Source: an uncultured Gammaproteobacteria bacterium
Lineage (GTDB): Bacteria; Pseudomonadota; Gammaproteobacteria; Pseudomonadales; Pseudohongiellaceae
Direction: 5' to 3'
NCBI GenBank assembly: GCA_913060975.1
Contig: CAJXVC010000004.1
Location: 310,001-374,000 of the forward strand
Length of the DNA: 64,000 nucleotides
The position numbers and the translations under genes were made by a program. The notes beneath the pieces are model-generated. The model worked only from the letters and a program-made list of their open reading frames with translations, was not told the DNA's origin and did not search any database. Of this stretch, positions 43,055 to 52,592 are shown piece by piece (positions within the stretch are counted from its first letter, which is position 1; the number at the start of each line of letters is the position of its first letter).

Positions 43055-44269
43055 ATGGCAGTAGGAAAGGAATCGTTGCTCGAGGTGCATCCGGTATCGG
43101 GTATTCGTTTAGCCAGCGTGCAAGCGGGCATTCGTTATGCCGATCGCTATGATCTGGTGTTAGTGGAGTTGGCCGAAGGCTCAATATCGGCTGGTGTATT
43201 TACACGTAATGCGTTCTGCGCGGCACCTGTCATTGTTGCCAGGCAAAACCTTGCGGTGATGGCACCGCGTTACCTGCTCATCAATACGGGCAATGCCAAT
43301 GCCGGTACCGGCAAGCAAGGAATGACTGATGCCCTTGGTTGCTGCGCGCAGTTGGCTGATTTGCAGAAGATTGACGCGCAGGCTGTCTTGCCATTTTCAA
43401 CGGGGGTAATCGGCGAATCATTGCCCGTCGATAAACTGATTGCCGCGCTACCAGAAGCCGTGGCGGCACTTGCTCCTGATCAATGGCTGGCCGCCGCCCG
43501 CGGCATTATGACGACGGATACACGTCCGAAACTTGCCAGTAAGAAAGTACAGTTGGGCGAAACCACCGTGACCATTACCGGCATGGCTAAAGGGGCGGGC
43601 ATGTTAAAGCCAAATATGGCTACCATGCTGGCTTATGTCTTTACTGATGCGCAATTCGCCAAGCCTGCGCTACAGCAAGCGTTGTCGACGGCCGTTGAAC
43701 TGTCTTTCAATCGACTGACTGTCGATGGCGATACTTCGACCAATGATGCCTGTATTTTGGTTGCAACAGGTCAATCGGGCGTCGAGCCGGAAACTGACGT
43801 GGCTTGTCTAAAGGCTTTCCAGCACGCACTCAATGACCTGATGATTGAGCTGGCGACCGGGCTAATTCGTGATGCCGAAGGCGCGACCAAGTTCGTTACC
43901 ATTGCAGTTCAAGGCGGCGAATCTGTCGCCGAATGTCTTCAGGTTGCTTACTGCGTTGCGGAATCACCGTTGGTCAAGACCGCGTTGTTTGCCTCGGACC
44001 CTAATTGGGGGCGAATACTGGCCGCGGTCGGACGCGCGGGGCTGGAGAATCTTGATCTGGATGCCATTACTATCTCATTGGGTGACGTACCACTAGTCGC
44101 TGATGGTGGTCGTGACCCGCGCTATAGCGAAGCGGCGGGCCAGTCTGAGATGGACCGGGAAGAAATTACGATCACGATCAATCTCGGCCGCGGCGATCAT
44201 GCAGAGACCGTCTGGACATCTGACTTATCCCATGAATATGTCCGTATTAATGCTGAATACCGCTCCTGA
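43055..44269 (+). CDS. argJ: glutamate N-acetyltransferase / amino-acid acetyltransferase
   Basis: ArgJ transfers the acetyl group from N-acetylornithine to glutamate in the cyclic arginine pathway. The precursor is self-cleaved at the conserved PNMATML site, whose Thr becomes the nucleophile of the beta chain; GMAKGAGMLKPNMATML is seen near residue 180. Length 404 is normal. The gene is 5 bp after secA, as in Pseudomonas. Confidence 0.97.
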   Translation: MAVGKESLLEVHPVSGIRLASVQAGIRYADRYDLVLVELAEGSISAGVFTRNAFCAAPVIVARQNLAVMAPRYLLINTGNANAGTGKQGMTDALGCCAQLADLQKIDAQAVLPFSTGVIGESLPVDKLIAALPEAVAALAPDQWLAAARGIMTTDTRPKLASKKVQLGETTVTITGMAKGAGMLKPNMATMLAYVFTDAQFAKPALQQALSTAVELSFNRLTVDGDTSTNDACILVATGQSGVEPETDVACLKAFQHALNDLMIELATGLIRDAEGATKFVTIAVQGGESVAECLQVAYCVAESPLVKTALFASDPNWGRILAAVGRAGLENLDLDAITISLGDVPLVADGGRDPRYSEAAGQSEMDREEITITINLGRGDHAETVWTSDLSHEYVRINAEYRS

Positions 44270-44278
44270 CTTCGAACT

Positions 44279-45217
44279 GTGACCAAGCAAATTCATGTCG
44301 CGGTAGGTGTGCTGCTGGATGATCAGGACCGAGTGCTGATCGCGCGGCGTCCATTGCACGTACATCAAGGCGGATTGTGGGAATTCCCTGGCGGGAAAGT
44401 TGAGCCCGGGGAAGAGATTCAGCGCGCCTTGCAGCGAGAATTCGAAGAAGAAGTCGGCATCACGCCACTGGCCGCTATCCCCTTATTGAAAATTGCTCAT
44501 GCTTATCCAGACAAGTCTGTGCTGCTGGATGTCTGGCTGTTTCGAGACTATTCCGGCACTGCGTCAGGTAGGGAAGGCCAGGCTATCGAATGGCGTCCGC
44601 TTGTCGACCTGCGTGCTGCAGATTTTCCGGCGGCCAATGCGCCAATTCTCAAAGCGCTGGGACTACCCAGTGAATTGGCTATTACCCCGGCGCTGAATTC
44701 GCAGTCGGAGTTGCTTGCGTTGCTACAACACTACCAATCGCTAGGGCTCAAACTGATCCAATTGCGGCAAAAACACCTCGACGCCTCGACCTATCTTGAT
44801 TGGTATCTGCAGGCCGGAGATTTCTGCTCTTCACATAACATTCGGCTGATGGCGAATTGTTCGCCGGAAACAATCACTGGAAAATTCAGCCCTGATTACC
44901 ATTGTGCCGCCTCTTATATCGAACGGCTCAGCCAACGGCCAGTGCCTCAAGACAAGCTGTTCAGTGTTGCCTGCCATACTCTGCAAGAGTTACAACTGGC
45001 TGAACAGTTGGGTGCGGATTTTGTGCTGTTGTCGCCAGTCTTGCCAACCAAATCCTATCGTTCTGAGCATTGTGTGGGTTGGGATGGCTTTGCCAGTTTG
45101 GCCAATGCAGTGTCCCTGCCCGTATACGCATTAGGAGGCTTGCAGCGTGACGATTTGCCGCGTGCCACAGCCGCTGGCGCGATTGGTTTGGCGGGTATAA
45201 GCGCGTTTCTGGTCTGA
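44279..45217 (+). CDS. mutT: MutT-like Nudix hydrolase fused to a ThiE/TenI-like domain
   Basis: Residues 1-130 are a MutT domain that in relatives removes 8-oxo-dGTP; the Nudix box reads GGKVEPGEEI...REFEEEVGI. Residues from about 145 resemble thiamine-phosphate synthase: LIQLRQKHLD, LGADFVLLSPVLPTKS and VYALGGL. Several ThiE active-site residues look altered (the phosphate and metal sites are not clearly intact), so the second domain may not make thiamine phosphate. The same fusion is known in other gammaproteobacteria next to argJ. The start is GTG 44279. Confidence 0.9.
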   Translation: MTKQIHVAVGVLLDDQDRVLIARRPLHVHQGGLWEFPGGKVEPGEEIQRALQREFEEEVGITPLAAIPLLKIAHAYPDKSVLLDVWLFRDYSGTASGREGQAIEWRPLVDLRAADFPAANAPILKALGLPSELAITPALNSQSELLALLQHYQSLGLKLIQLRQKHLDASTYLDWYLQAGDFCSSHNIRLMANCSPETITGKFSPDYHCAASYIERLSQRPVPQDKLFSVACHTLQELQLAEQLGADFVLLSPVLPTKSYRSEHCVGWDGFASLANAVSLPVYALGGLQRDDLPRATAAGAIGLAGISAFLV

Positions 45218-45531
45218 ACCTGCTGGGCGCAGCAGCGCCGTTATAGTGACGGTACAAACTCAGAGAAAAGCTTCAAATTGCCAAGCAAGTCACTGATATC
45301 AATCATATTAAGCTCATCAATAGTAGCGGGCTAGTGGGTGTTTTGTGATAAAGTATTCTGACATTGGGCAGATACAGCTGACTGGAGAAGGCGGGATTAG
45401 TGGCCCAGCCAAGCAATCGAGCGCAGCCGGTCAATGCTGCCGGGACTGTGAACTGGTTAACTGAGAATTATTCTAACTAGTTGAAAATGCGCAAGTTACG
45501 CCTGTTTTAAGGGCTAGAGGTGAACGGCACC
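45218..45531. other. spacer between mutT and the orphan secreted gene
   Basis: This 314-bp stretch has no credible frame. A small GGCGC-agca-GCGCC hairpin at 45226-45239 follows the mutT stop. The ribosome-binding site AGAGG (45516-45520) for the next gene lies at its right end. No promoter is obvious. Confidence 0.5.
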
Positions 45532-47565
45532 ATGACAATGATTGGCAAACGACTCGCGGCTGGCCTGATGTTGGCTGGAATAATCGCTACTGCACCTGCT
45601 ATTGCCGATGTGGCAACTCTTGTTGATCAAGGGGTCCTGGTAGAAACCGGGCCAGTGAGTGGAACGCCAGCGACTAGCGCTTCTTATATCAGCAGCGGTG
45701 GTTATGCTGTTAGCAACGCCGATTATATTGATGCTCATACCATGGTGTTCGACATGAACTCTACCACGAGTGTTGTTGCCGCGACGCTCCGTGTGCCAGT
45801 TGAGGTGATTTTTCCACAGAATGGCGCTGCGCCTATCGAGGTCTATTACTTCAGTGATGATGGTGCGCTACAAGCTGATGACTATAGTCTCGGTTTCGGG
45901 TCGCCAATTGCCGAGGTCAATGCCATTGGCTTGACCGAGGTTGCCGTGGACGTCACTGGCCCAGTTAATGCCGCACTTAATGCCGGCCGTTTTATTGGCT
46001 TTCGCATCAAGAGTGCTGTTGATCCAGGTGCGGTCAGTGAAGAACTGTTTCCGGCGTTTACAGGCGTAAAATTCCGCAATAATCCAATACTCGAGTTCGT
46101 GCCCGGTGCAGCCCCCACGCTATCGGGTGGGGCAACCAGTTTTGATGGCTACACACTTCAGGTCCCTACTGTGGAAGTACCATCTTTTGGCGAAATATCC
46201 GTCCAGCTTCGCCTCGTCAATCCTAACACCCAGCAATTTGAGCTAACCGCTGCCGCATTGACTGGAGGCTCTTCAACGCCTGCGGTTTCCGGTTCACAGC
46301 TTCTGGACTGCAGTGCTTTCTCACCACCACAAAATACTGGTGTGGCAGCTGGCGTGGCAAGCTATTCGATTTCTTCCGGTATTCTTGACGTGCCAAGCAT
46401 TGACTACAATGGCTCGCAACTTGCCATTCGTTTGGAGTATGAGGAAGGTTCAGCACCCTGGACTTTTGAAACCCTGGCCATTAGTGGCGTGCAGTCGGGA
46501 CCATCTGATGCACTCGTCTCAGCCCTTGGTGGCGGACTGCTGGTGGAACCCAGTCAGGATTTTGTGTCGCTTTGTCATGGCTGGGTAATCATCGGTGATC
46601 TGATTCGCAACCGTGTGGTTGAGCGCAATCTCATCACTGGCGATACAGGCAAAACCTATTCGTTTAATACAGCACCCGACCAATTCACGCTGGATCCCCA
46701 GAACAACCGGATTTTTATGACGGTACATCCCGAGTCTGAGCGTTTGTATCGACTCGAGTTGGACTCCGGTGTCATAGGCTACAATCACATTAGCGCCACG
46801 GTTAATGGCCAGGCAGGCGATTCCTACACGTACAGTTGGGCGTTACGCGATGTCACTCTGGGTGAAAATGGCAATGTGTTTGCGCTACTGTACGACGGTG
46901 AGTTAGTTAATCCGGAATCAACTGTACCCTTTACGGAAACCGGCCTTTGGTTAGGCTTGATGAATCCCAACGCCAGTTTTCTGGTAGAGCCTACACCGCT
47001 GCTCGACCCGGTCCGCATTGAATATGATCCGGTGCAGGATCACGTTTTTCTGGCTACTGCGTCCAATCTTGCGACATTTAATTTTGATGTTAATGCCAAC
47101 ACTTACACTGCCGTGCCAGGCACCGATGTGGCAGTAGGGGCCAGCTGTACAGACTTTGATGTGTCGCCAGATGGCAATCGCCTTGCTTACACTTGTCCTG
47201 CGGGTAACTATTCGGATGGCACTAGCGCGGAGCCAGATTTCAGCGTTGTGGACATGAACCCTGAGAACTATTTCAATAATGACGGTGAATGGTTTTTTGG
47301 TGAATCGCCAGTCAGCGCTACGTTCAATGCAAACGGTACGCTACTTATCGGTACCGACAATGACAAACTCTATGTGTTCGATGTAAAAACGCATTTGATT
47401 TTGGAAGATTATGAACTCGGTCTGCTACCGAACGAGAGCATCAGGAAAATTCGAATTTCCAGAGATGGTGAGTATATTTACCTGTTTCTGAATAACGACA
47501 TCCACGCTGAGAACAGCAAGTTCTATTGGATGCCAATGCCAGATATTACCGGCAGCCCGTTGTAG
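45532..47565 (+). CDS. large secreted protein of unknown function, beta-rich
   Basis: I do not recognise this gene. The ATG at 45532 follows AGAGG and gives 677 residues. A signal peptide ends at about APAIA-DVAT. Residues about 40-200 look like a beta-sandwich, with an extracellular-structural-domain style (aTLRVPVEV, VAVDVTGPVNAALNAGRFIGFRI). From about 340 the protein has repeated blade-like segments (RVVERNLITGDTGKTYSF, RLYRLELDSG, LYVFDVKTHLILEDYELG) that suggest a beta-propeller. It is rich in Ser, Thr, Asp and Asn and has very few Cys. It lies alone between mutT and the convergent yacG; I can propose only an extracellular or periplasmic location. Confidence 0.8.
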   Translation: MTMIGKRLAAGLMLAGIIATAPAIADVATLVDQGVLVETGPVSGTPATSASYISSGGYAVSNADYIDAHTMVFDMNSTTSVVAATLRVPVEVIFPQNGAAPIEVYYFSDDGALQADDYSLGFGSPIAEVNAIGLTEVAVDVTGPVNAALNAGRFIGFRIKSAVDPGAVSEELFPAFTGVKFRNNPILEFVPGAAPTLSGGATSFDGYTLQVPTVEVPSFGEISVQLRLVNPNTQQFELTAAALTGGSSTPAVSGSQLLDCSAFSPPQNTGVAAGVASYSISSGILDVPSIDYNGSQLAIRLEYEEGSAPWTFETLAISGVQSGPSDALVSALGGGLLVEPSQDFVSLCHGWVIIGDLIRNRVVERNLITGDTGKTYSFNTAPDQFTLDPQNNRIFMTVHPESERLYRLELDSGVIGYNHISATVNGQAGDSYTYSWALRDVTLGENGNVFALLYDGELVNPESTVPFTETGLWLGLMNPNASFLVEPTPLLDPVRIEYDPVQDHVFLATASNLATFNFDVNANTYTAVPGTDVAVGASCTDFDVSPDGNRLAYTCPAGNYSDGTSAEPDFSVVDMNPENYFNNDGEWFFGESPVSATFNANGTLLIGTDNDKLYVFDVKTHLILEDYELGLLPNESIRKIRISRDGEYIYLFLNNDIHAENSKFYWMPMPDITGSPL

Positions 47566-47600
47566 CAAAGTTTGGGCTTGCCAGTCTCGCCTGGTTGAAG

Positions 47601-47801
47601 TTATTGCAACGGATCAGGGTCGTCATCATCGACCGGATAGAGTGGGTCGCCAACAATAGTATTTCTTTCATTTGCCCAGTCGCCAAAATCGATTAGCTTG
47701 CAGCGCTCGCTGCAGAACGGCCGGTGAGTATTTTTTTCCAGCCAAGCGACTTCAGTATTGCAGGTCGGGCAATTCACTATCTTTGTTTTAGGCTCTGTCA
47801 T
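47601..47801 (-). CDS. yacG: DNA gyrase inhibitor / zinc protein YacG
   Basis: This 66-residue protein carries one zinc-ribbon with C11, C14, C30 and C34 (CPTC and CSERC) followed by [11 protein letters not shown], the YacG signature. E. coli YacG binds GyrB and inhibits gyrase. The acidic C-terminal tail ends DDDDPDPLQ. It is downstream of coaE on the same strand, the usual order in gammaproteobacteria. Confidence 0.95.
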   Translation of the reverse strand: MTEPKTKIVNCPTCNTEVAWLEKNTHRPFCSERCKLIDFGDWANERNTIVGDPLYPVDDDDPDPLQ

Positions 47802-47861
47802 AGCTTCGTATTGAGTTGTGTTGTAAATAGTATCGTGTGCGTGTGTTAATCAAGAAGTGAA

Positions 47862-48455
47862 TTAACTGGCCAATTCAAGATAGCGTGCATGCAGTGTCGC
47901 AACCTCGGCACGTAAATCCAAACCTGCTGTGTCATTGTCGATGATATCGTCGGCCAGTTTCAAGCGTTCAGTGCGTGGTATCTGCGCGGCGATAATCGCC
48001 TTTATCGTTTCCTCTTTACTACCATCCCGGCTCAATGCCCGGGTCAGTTGCGTCTGAGGCTGGACATCAACGACCAGAATCCTGTCGACCAGTGATTGTT
48101 GATTGGTCTCGAGCAGAAGTGGTGACTCGAGAATACTGTAAGGTGATTGCGCATTGTTAAGTTGTAATTGAATCTGCTCGGCAATCAGCGGATGCAAGAG
48201 GCCTTCCAACCACTCTCTATCGCTGGCTTGGTTGAACACTCGTTCCCGCAATTTGCCGCGTAAGAGCTCGCCGTGTGCATCAATAAAATCCTCGCCAAAG
48301 TATTCAGCAATGCTGGCAAGGGCGTCGGTGCCGGGTTCGACGACTTCGCGTGCCACAGAATCCGCATTGACTACGCGAATACCCAATTCAGCAAAATGTG
48401 CTGCCACGGTGGATTTACCACTGGCGATACCGCCTGTCAGTCCGACTGTGAACAT
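47862..48455 (-). CDS. coaE: dephospho-CoA kinase
   Basis: CoaE phosphorylates dephospho-CoA in the last step of coenzyme A synthesis. The P-loop is TGGIASGKST at the N-terminus. I chose ATG 48455 (MFTVGLTGG), which aligns with the family start and gives 197 residues; the ATG at 48482 adds nine residues. The gene lies between pilD and yacG, a classic arrangement. Confidence 0.95.
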   Translation of the reverse strand: MFTVGLTGGIASGKSTVAAHFAELGIRVVNADSVAREVVEPGTDALASIAEYFGEDFIDAHGELLRGKLRERVFNQASDREWLEGLLHPLIAEQIQLQLNNAQSPYSILESPLLLETNQQSLVDRILVVDVQPQTQLTRALSRDGSKEETIKAIIAAQIPRTERLKLADDIIDNDTAGLDLRAEVATLHARYLELAS

Positions 48456-48503
48456 ATATATTTTACTAGACGTTAAAATCATGGAGGCACGCGCGTCAGG
48501 GAT

Positions 48504-49403
48504 TCAGCTGACGAGAGTGCTGTAGTAGGCGTTGATTATCTGTGGGCCCCAGATCAGCATGATAAGCCCTGCACCAGCCAGGAATGGTCCGAAAGGCATC
48601 GGGGCGGAGCGGTCGCGACCTTTGAAGACAATCATGACTATTCCAAATACAGCGCCAACCAGTGATGACAAAATGATAATGGGCAGCAATGATTGCCATC
48701 CCATCCAGGCGCCTAGTGCAGCCAGTAACTTGAAATCGCCATAGCCCATGCCTTCTTTGCCAGTGAGGAGTTTGAATATCCAATAAAAACTCCACAAGGA
48801 CAAGTAACCTGCGACAGCGCCGATAACCGAGTCTACGGTACTTACGCCAAACCCGAGATCCACGGCATTAACCAAGAGTCCAAGCCAGAGCAAGGGCAGA
48901 GTGATATCGTCAGGCAACAATTGATGGTCGTAGTCTATCAACGTCAGAGCCAACAACGACCAGACGACAATCATGATAGCCAGTGTCAGCCAGGTGTAAC
49001 CAAAGTTATAAGCAACAAGGCCGGACAGAATGCCGGCGACCATTTCGACACTTGGATAACGCATTGAAATAGAAGTTTTACAGGCGCTGCATTTACCACC
49101 TAATGCCAGATAGCTAATAACCGGAATGTTTTCCCAGGGTTTTATCTTGTGTTTGCAATTCGGGCAGTGGGAGTCAGGCTTTTGCAGGTTGAAGACAGGG
49201 TGTTCCTTTTCCTGGTCAGTCTCAATCTGATCCTTTTTATTCACTTCGAGGAATTCATAACACTGTTGCTTCCAGTCGCGTTGCAACATTATTGGCAAGC
49301 GGTAGACGACTACATTGAGAAAACTGCCAACCAATAGCCCAAGAATGACGCTCAGAGTGATTAGCAATGCAGGGCTTGCTGCTAGAAGTGCATGTAATTC
49401 CAT
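48504..49403 (-). CDS. pilD: prepilin peptidase / N-methyltransferase PilD
   Basis: PilD removes the leader of type IV prepilins and type II pseudopilins and methylates the new N-terminal residue. It is polytopic (299 residues) with the cytoplasmic zinc motif CPNCKHKI...CSACK and the two catalytic aspartates in LIDYDHQLLPDD and GMGYGDFK. It sits after pilC and before coaE in a leftward operon. Confidence 0.97.
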   Translation of the reverse strand: MELHALLAASPALLITLSVILGLLVGSFLNVVVYRLPIMLQRDWKQQCYEFLEVNKKDQIETDQEKEHPVFNLQKPDSHCPNCKHKIKPWENIPVISYLALGGKCSACKTSISMRYPSVEMVAGILSGLVAYNFGYTWLTLAIMIVVWSLLALTLIDYDHQLLPDDITLPLLWLGLLVNAVDLGFGVSTVDSVIGAVAGYLSLWSFYWIFKLLTGKEGMGYGDFKLLAALGAWMGWQSLLPIIILSSLVGAVFGIVMIVFKGRDRSAPMPFGPFLAGAGLIMLIWGPQIINAYYSTLVS

Positions 49404-49417
49404 TCAGTCGCAGCCGT

Positions 49418-50635
49418 TTACATCACTGCGCCAAGCTGGAAGATCGGCAGATACATTGCGATCATCAAGCCACCGACGAGCACGCCGAGTACGGCCATGA
49501 TCATGGGTTCCATCAGAGCCGTTAAGCCATCAACTGCATTATCGACTTCCGCTTCGTAGTAGGTAGCGCATTTGTCGAGCATACTATCCAGTGCTCCAGA
49601 TTCCTCGCCGATACCAACCATCTGGGTGATCATTATCGGAAACAAGCCGGTGTTTTTAATTGAGAACGCTAACTGCTGTCCTGTGGTCACATCGTCTTTG
49701 ACCTTTTTGGTAGCCCGAGAGTAGACGACGTTGCCCGTCGCACCTGCCACTGAGTCCAGTGCATCCACCAGTGGCACACCGGCAGAAAACGTGGTCGCCA
49801 AAGTACGCGTAAAACGAGCATAACAAGAACTGTTCATGATCGGGCCAATAACTGGCAGTTTCAGAGTCAGCTTATCAAGTGCGTCACGGACTTCCTGCGA
49901 TCGCAGTTTCGCTTCTCTGAAGACGAAGCCAAAGATGACACCACCAATCAATATCTTCCACCAATGCGCGATGGCCAGATCTGACAAATTCAAAACAAAG
50001 AGAGTAAACGCTGGCAGTTCGGCGCCGAAACTGGAGAATGTTTCGGCAAATTGCGGTACAACCTTGATTAACAGGATGCCGGTAACCACAATTGCCACAG
50101 CGACAACCGCGATCGGATAGTTCATCGCTTTCTTGATCTTGGCCTTCAATGCCTCGGATTTTTCTTTATACGTGGCCAATCGATCGAGCATGGTTTCCAA
50201 AGAACCTGACTGTTCGCCAGCATCTACCAGATTACAGAACAAGTCATCAAAATAGCGCGGGTGTTTGCGGATACAGTCGGCAAAATTATTACCAGAGGCA
50301 ACGTCGTCACGAATACTGAGAACTAACAATCGCATCGACGGATTTTCCAGAGATTCACCGACAATTTCGAAAGACTGCACCAGCGGAATACCGGACTTCA
50401 TCATTGTGGCCAATTGTCGGGTGAAAACGGCAATATCACCGGGCTTGATCTTTTGCTTTTTGGGGCCGAACAGATCCTTGGGCTTGCGTCTTACCTTGGT
50501 GGTTCGAATGCCTTGTTTGCGTAGTTGCGCACGCACGAGGGCCATACTGCTTCCCTGGACTTCACCTTTGGCTTTGTTGCCATTCTTGTCGGTGCCGTGC
50601 CAGATAAACGTATTTTGTGCCGCTTCTGTTGCCAT
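49418..50635 (-). CDS. pilC: type IV pilus inner-membrane platform protein PilC
   Basis: PilC is the GspF-family platform that couples the PilB/PilT motors to the growing pilus. ATG 50635 follows CGAGG at a good distance and gives 405 residues; the frame extends 18 codons upstream without likeness. Two repeated GspF domains (about 70-195 and 275-400) each hold membrane helices. The preceding pilB ends 70 bp upstream. Confidence 0.96.
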   Translation of the reverse strand: MATEAAQNTFIWHGTDKNGNKAKGEVQGSSMALVRAQLRKQGIRTTKVRRKPKDLFGPKKQKIKPGDIAVFTRQLATMMKSGIPLVQSFEIVGESLENPSMRLLVLSIRDDVASGNNFADCIRKHPRYFDDLFCNLVDAGEQSGSLETMLDRLATYKEKSEALKAKIKKAMNYPIAVVAVAIVVTGILLIKVVPQFAETFSSFGAELPAFTLFVLNLSDLAIAHWWKILIGGVIFGFVFREAKLRSQEVRDALDKLTLKLPVIGPIMNSSCYARFTRTLATTFSAGVPLVDALDSVAGATGNVVYSRATKKVKDDVTTGQQLAFSIKNTGLFPIMITQMVGIGEESGALDSMLDKCATYYEAEVDNAVDGLTALMEPMIMAVLGVLVGGLMIAMYLPIFQLGAVM

Positions 50636-50705
50636 GCTGAGCCTCGGTCTTGTTGGTTCTCCCGATGATGTGTCTACTATAGCACGCATCGGTTAAAAAA
50701 GTGTA

Positions 50706-52418
50706 TTAAGTCAGCCGGTTAGCCTCCTCCAGGCTGGTGAGCCCGGCTCTGACTTTGAGCAGTGCCGACTGTCTCAAGGTGGTTACTCCAGACGCTTCCA
50801 CGGACTGCTCGAAAGTCGTCATGCCTTGATCTGCCATGATATGACGAGACAGGGTGGTTGAGATGGGAACTACTTCATAAATTCCAATTCTGCCCTTATA
50901 ACCGGCATGACATTCGTGACAGCCATTGGCCTTGTAAAGCGTAGCTTGCTCATCACCGAGCTGGGCTAATCCTTCCTGCGCCAAATCTTGCTCTGTGAAG
51001 GTGGCGGCTTGTTTGCAATTTGAGCACAGTTTGCGGAGTAGACGCTGCGCAATCACGAGGCTGATGCTGTTGGCAAGATTGAAGCCTTTCACGCCCATGC
51101 TTTGCAAGCGAGTGAGGCTTTCTATGGCACTGTTAGTATGCAGGGTTGAAAGTACCAGATGTCCGGTCTGGGCCGCTTTGACGGCTATCTCAGCAGTTTC
51201 CTGATCGCGGATTTCACCAACCATCAGAACGTCGGGGTCCTGACGCAGAAACGCGCGCATTGCCGTGGAAAAATTTAATCCCTGTTGCGTATTTACCTGC
51301 ACCTGATTGATACCCGGCATTGGTAACTCCACCGGATCTTCAGCTGTAGCGATGTTGCGCAGGTCGTCATTGATGTGCTTCAAGGCGGCGTACAATGTGC
51401 TGGATTTACCACTGCCTGTCGGCCCGGTGACGAGTATCATGCCCTGGCTTTTTCGTAGTGCTGTCAACAAGTGCTGCTTTTGCGCGGCTTCCAGCCCAAG
51501 CCGGTCCACCTCGAGGGCGGCATGATCAATTTGCAGTAGCCGCAGGACCAGCTTTTCGCCCCAGATAGTAGGTACGGAACTTACGCGAAACTCCACCACT
51601 TCGTTGCGCTTGTATTGCAGTCGCAGGCGGCCATCTTGCGGGAGTCGGCGTTCAGCAACGTCCATGCGTGCCATGACCTTGATGCGCGCGGCGATACGGC
51701 TGGCTGCATGGGCAGGTATTTGCCCCACCATGTGCAGCACACCATCATTGCGAAAACGAATGCGACACTGCTTTTCAAAGGGTTCGAGGTGAATGTCTGA
51801 CGTATTGGATTGCACGGCATCATTGAGCAGTTTGTTCACCAAGCCGACGATAGGACGGTCATCATCGGGATTGAATTGCTGGTCGTTGGCCAATTGTTGC
51901 TGGGCAGCGTCAGTATGGCTTGCTTGTTTGCCAATCGCCGAGAAATCCTGCTGGCGGACCATTCGGTCCAATATCGTGTTAAGTTGATCATGGGCAGCGA
52001 CGATGACGTTGACGGCGCGATTGGTGTGAAAGCGAAGCTCCTGAAAAGCAGTATCCTGGTCGGGGTTGCTGGCGACAACCGTCAATACATTGCTGTGAGC
52101 TTTTACTGGTAGTAGCCGGTGCTTTTTAATCAGCGACAGGGCAACAAGTTGTTCGGGATTTTCCGGCAGGTGAATGGCTTTCAGATCGACAACGGGCAGC
52201 TGGTAGACATTCGCAAGAGCCTCCGCAAGTACCAATTTGTCCAGCTGCGGCTGATCCAGCAGCCAGTGCAAGAAGAGCTGACAATTGCCTTGCGATTGTT
52301 TGATGGCCTTCTTGAGTTGCGCCACTGGCAGGGCCTGACGAGTGGCCAGTTCATGACTCAATGTCCGAATCCGGTTCTGAGGCTGAGCAGTGCTCGATTC
52401 CATCACAGTTTTTACCAT
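50706..52418 (-). CDS. pilB: type IV pilus extension ATPase PilB
   Basis: PilB is the hexameric ATPase that drives pilus extension. An N-terminal GspE/MshEN-like domain (to about 150) precedes the ATPase core. Walker A GPTGSGKSS is at 332-340; the Asp-box and Walker B region read DPDVLMVGEIRDQET. The tetracysteine zinc motif CSNC...CHEC follows. Length 570 is normal. In-frame ATG 52403 is an alternative start. Confidence 0.97.
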   Translation of the reverse strand: MVKTVMESSTAQPQNRIRTLSHELATRQALPVAQLKKAIKQSQGNCQLFLHWLLDQPQLDKLVLAEALANVYQLPVVDLKAIHLPENPEQLVALSLIKKHRLLPVKAHSNVLTVVASNPDQDTAFQELRFHTNRAVNVIVAAHDQLNTILDRMVRQQDFSAIGKQASHTDAAQQQLANDQQFNPDDDRPIVGLVNKLLNDAVQSNTSDIHLEPFEKQCRIRFRNDGVLHMVGQIPAHAASRIAARIKVMARMDVAERRLPQDGRLRLQYKRNEVVEFRVSSVPTIWGEKLVLRLLQIDHAALEVDRLGLEAAQKQHLLTALRKSQGMILVTGPTGSGKSSTLYAALKHINDDLRNIATAEDPVELPMPGINQVQVNTQQGLNFSTAMRAFLRQDPDVLMVGEIRDQETAEIAVKAAQTGHLVLSTLHTNSAIESLTRLQSMGVKGFNLANSISLVIAQRLLRKLCSNCKQAATFTEQDLAQEGLAQLGDEQATLYKANGCHECHAGYKGRIGIYEVVPISTTLSRHIMADQGMTTFEQSVEASGVTTLRQSALLKVRAGLTSLEEANRLT

Positions 52419-52592
52419 GGTGGTTAGAGGGTGAATTCAATATAGTTTACTATTCGCGGGTGGCCAATCTTCTGGGAAAATACGTAAAAAAAGCAAATTG
52501 GCAGCTTGGCGTAGTGGGCAATTGAAAGGTTAAACGGTTAAAAGGTTGGCCAATCGGAAAAGTGAAAACTTGATAACACTGAGGAAATTTTA

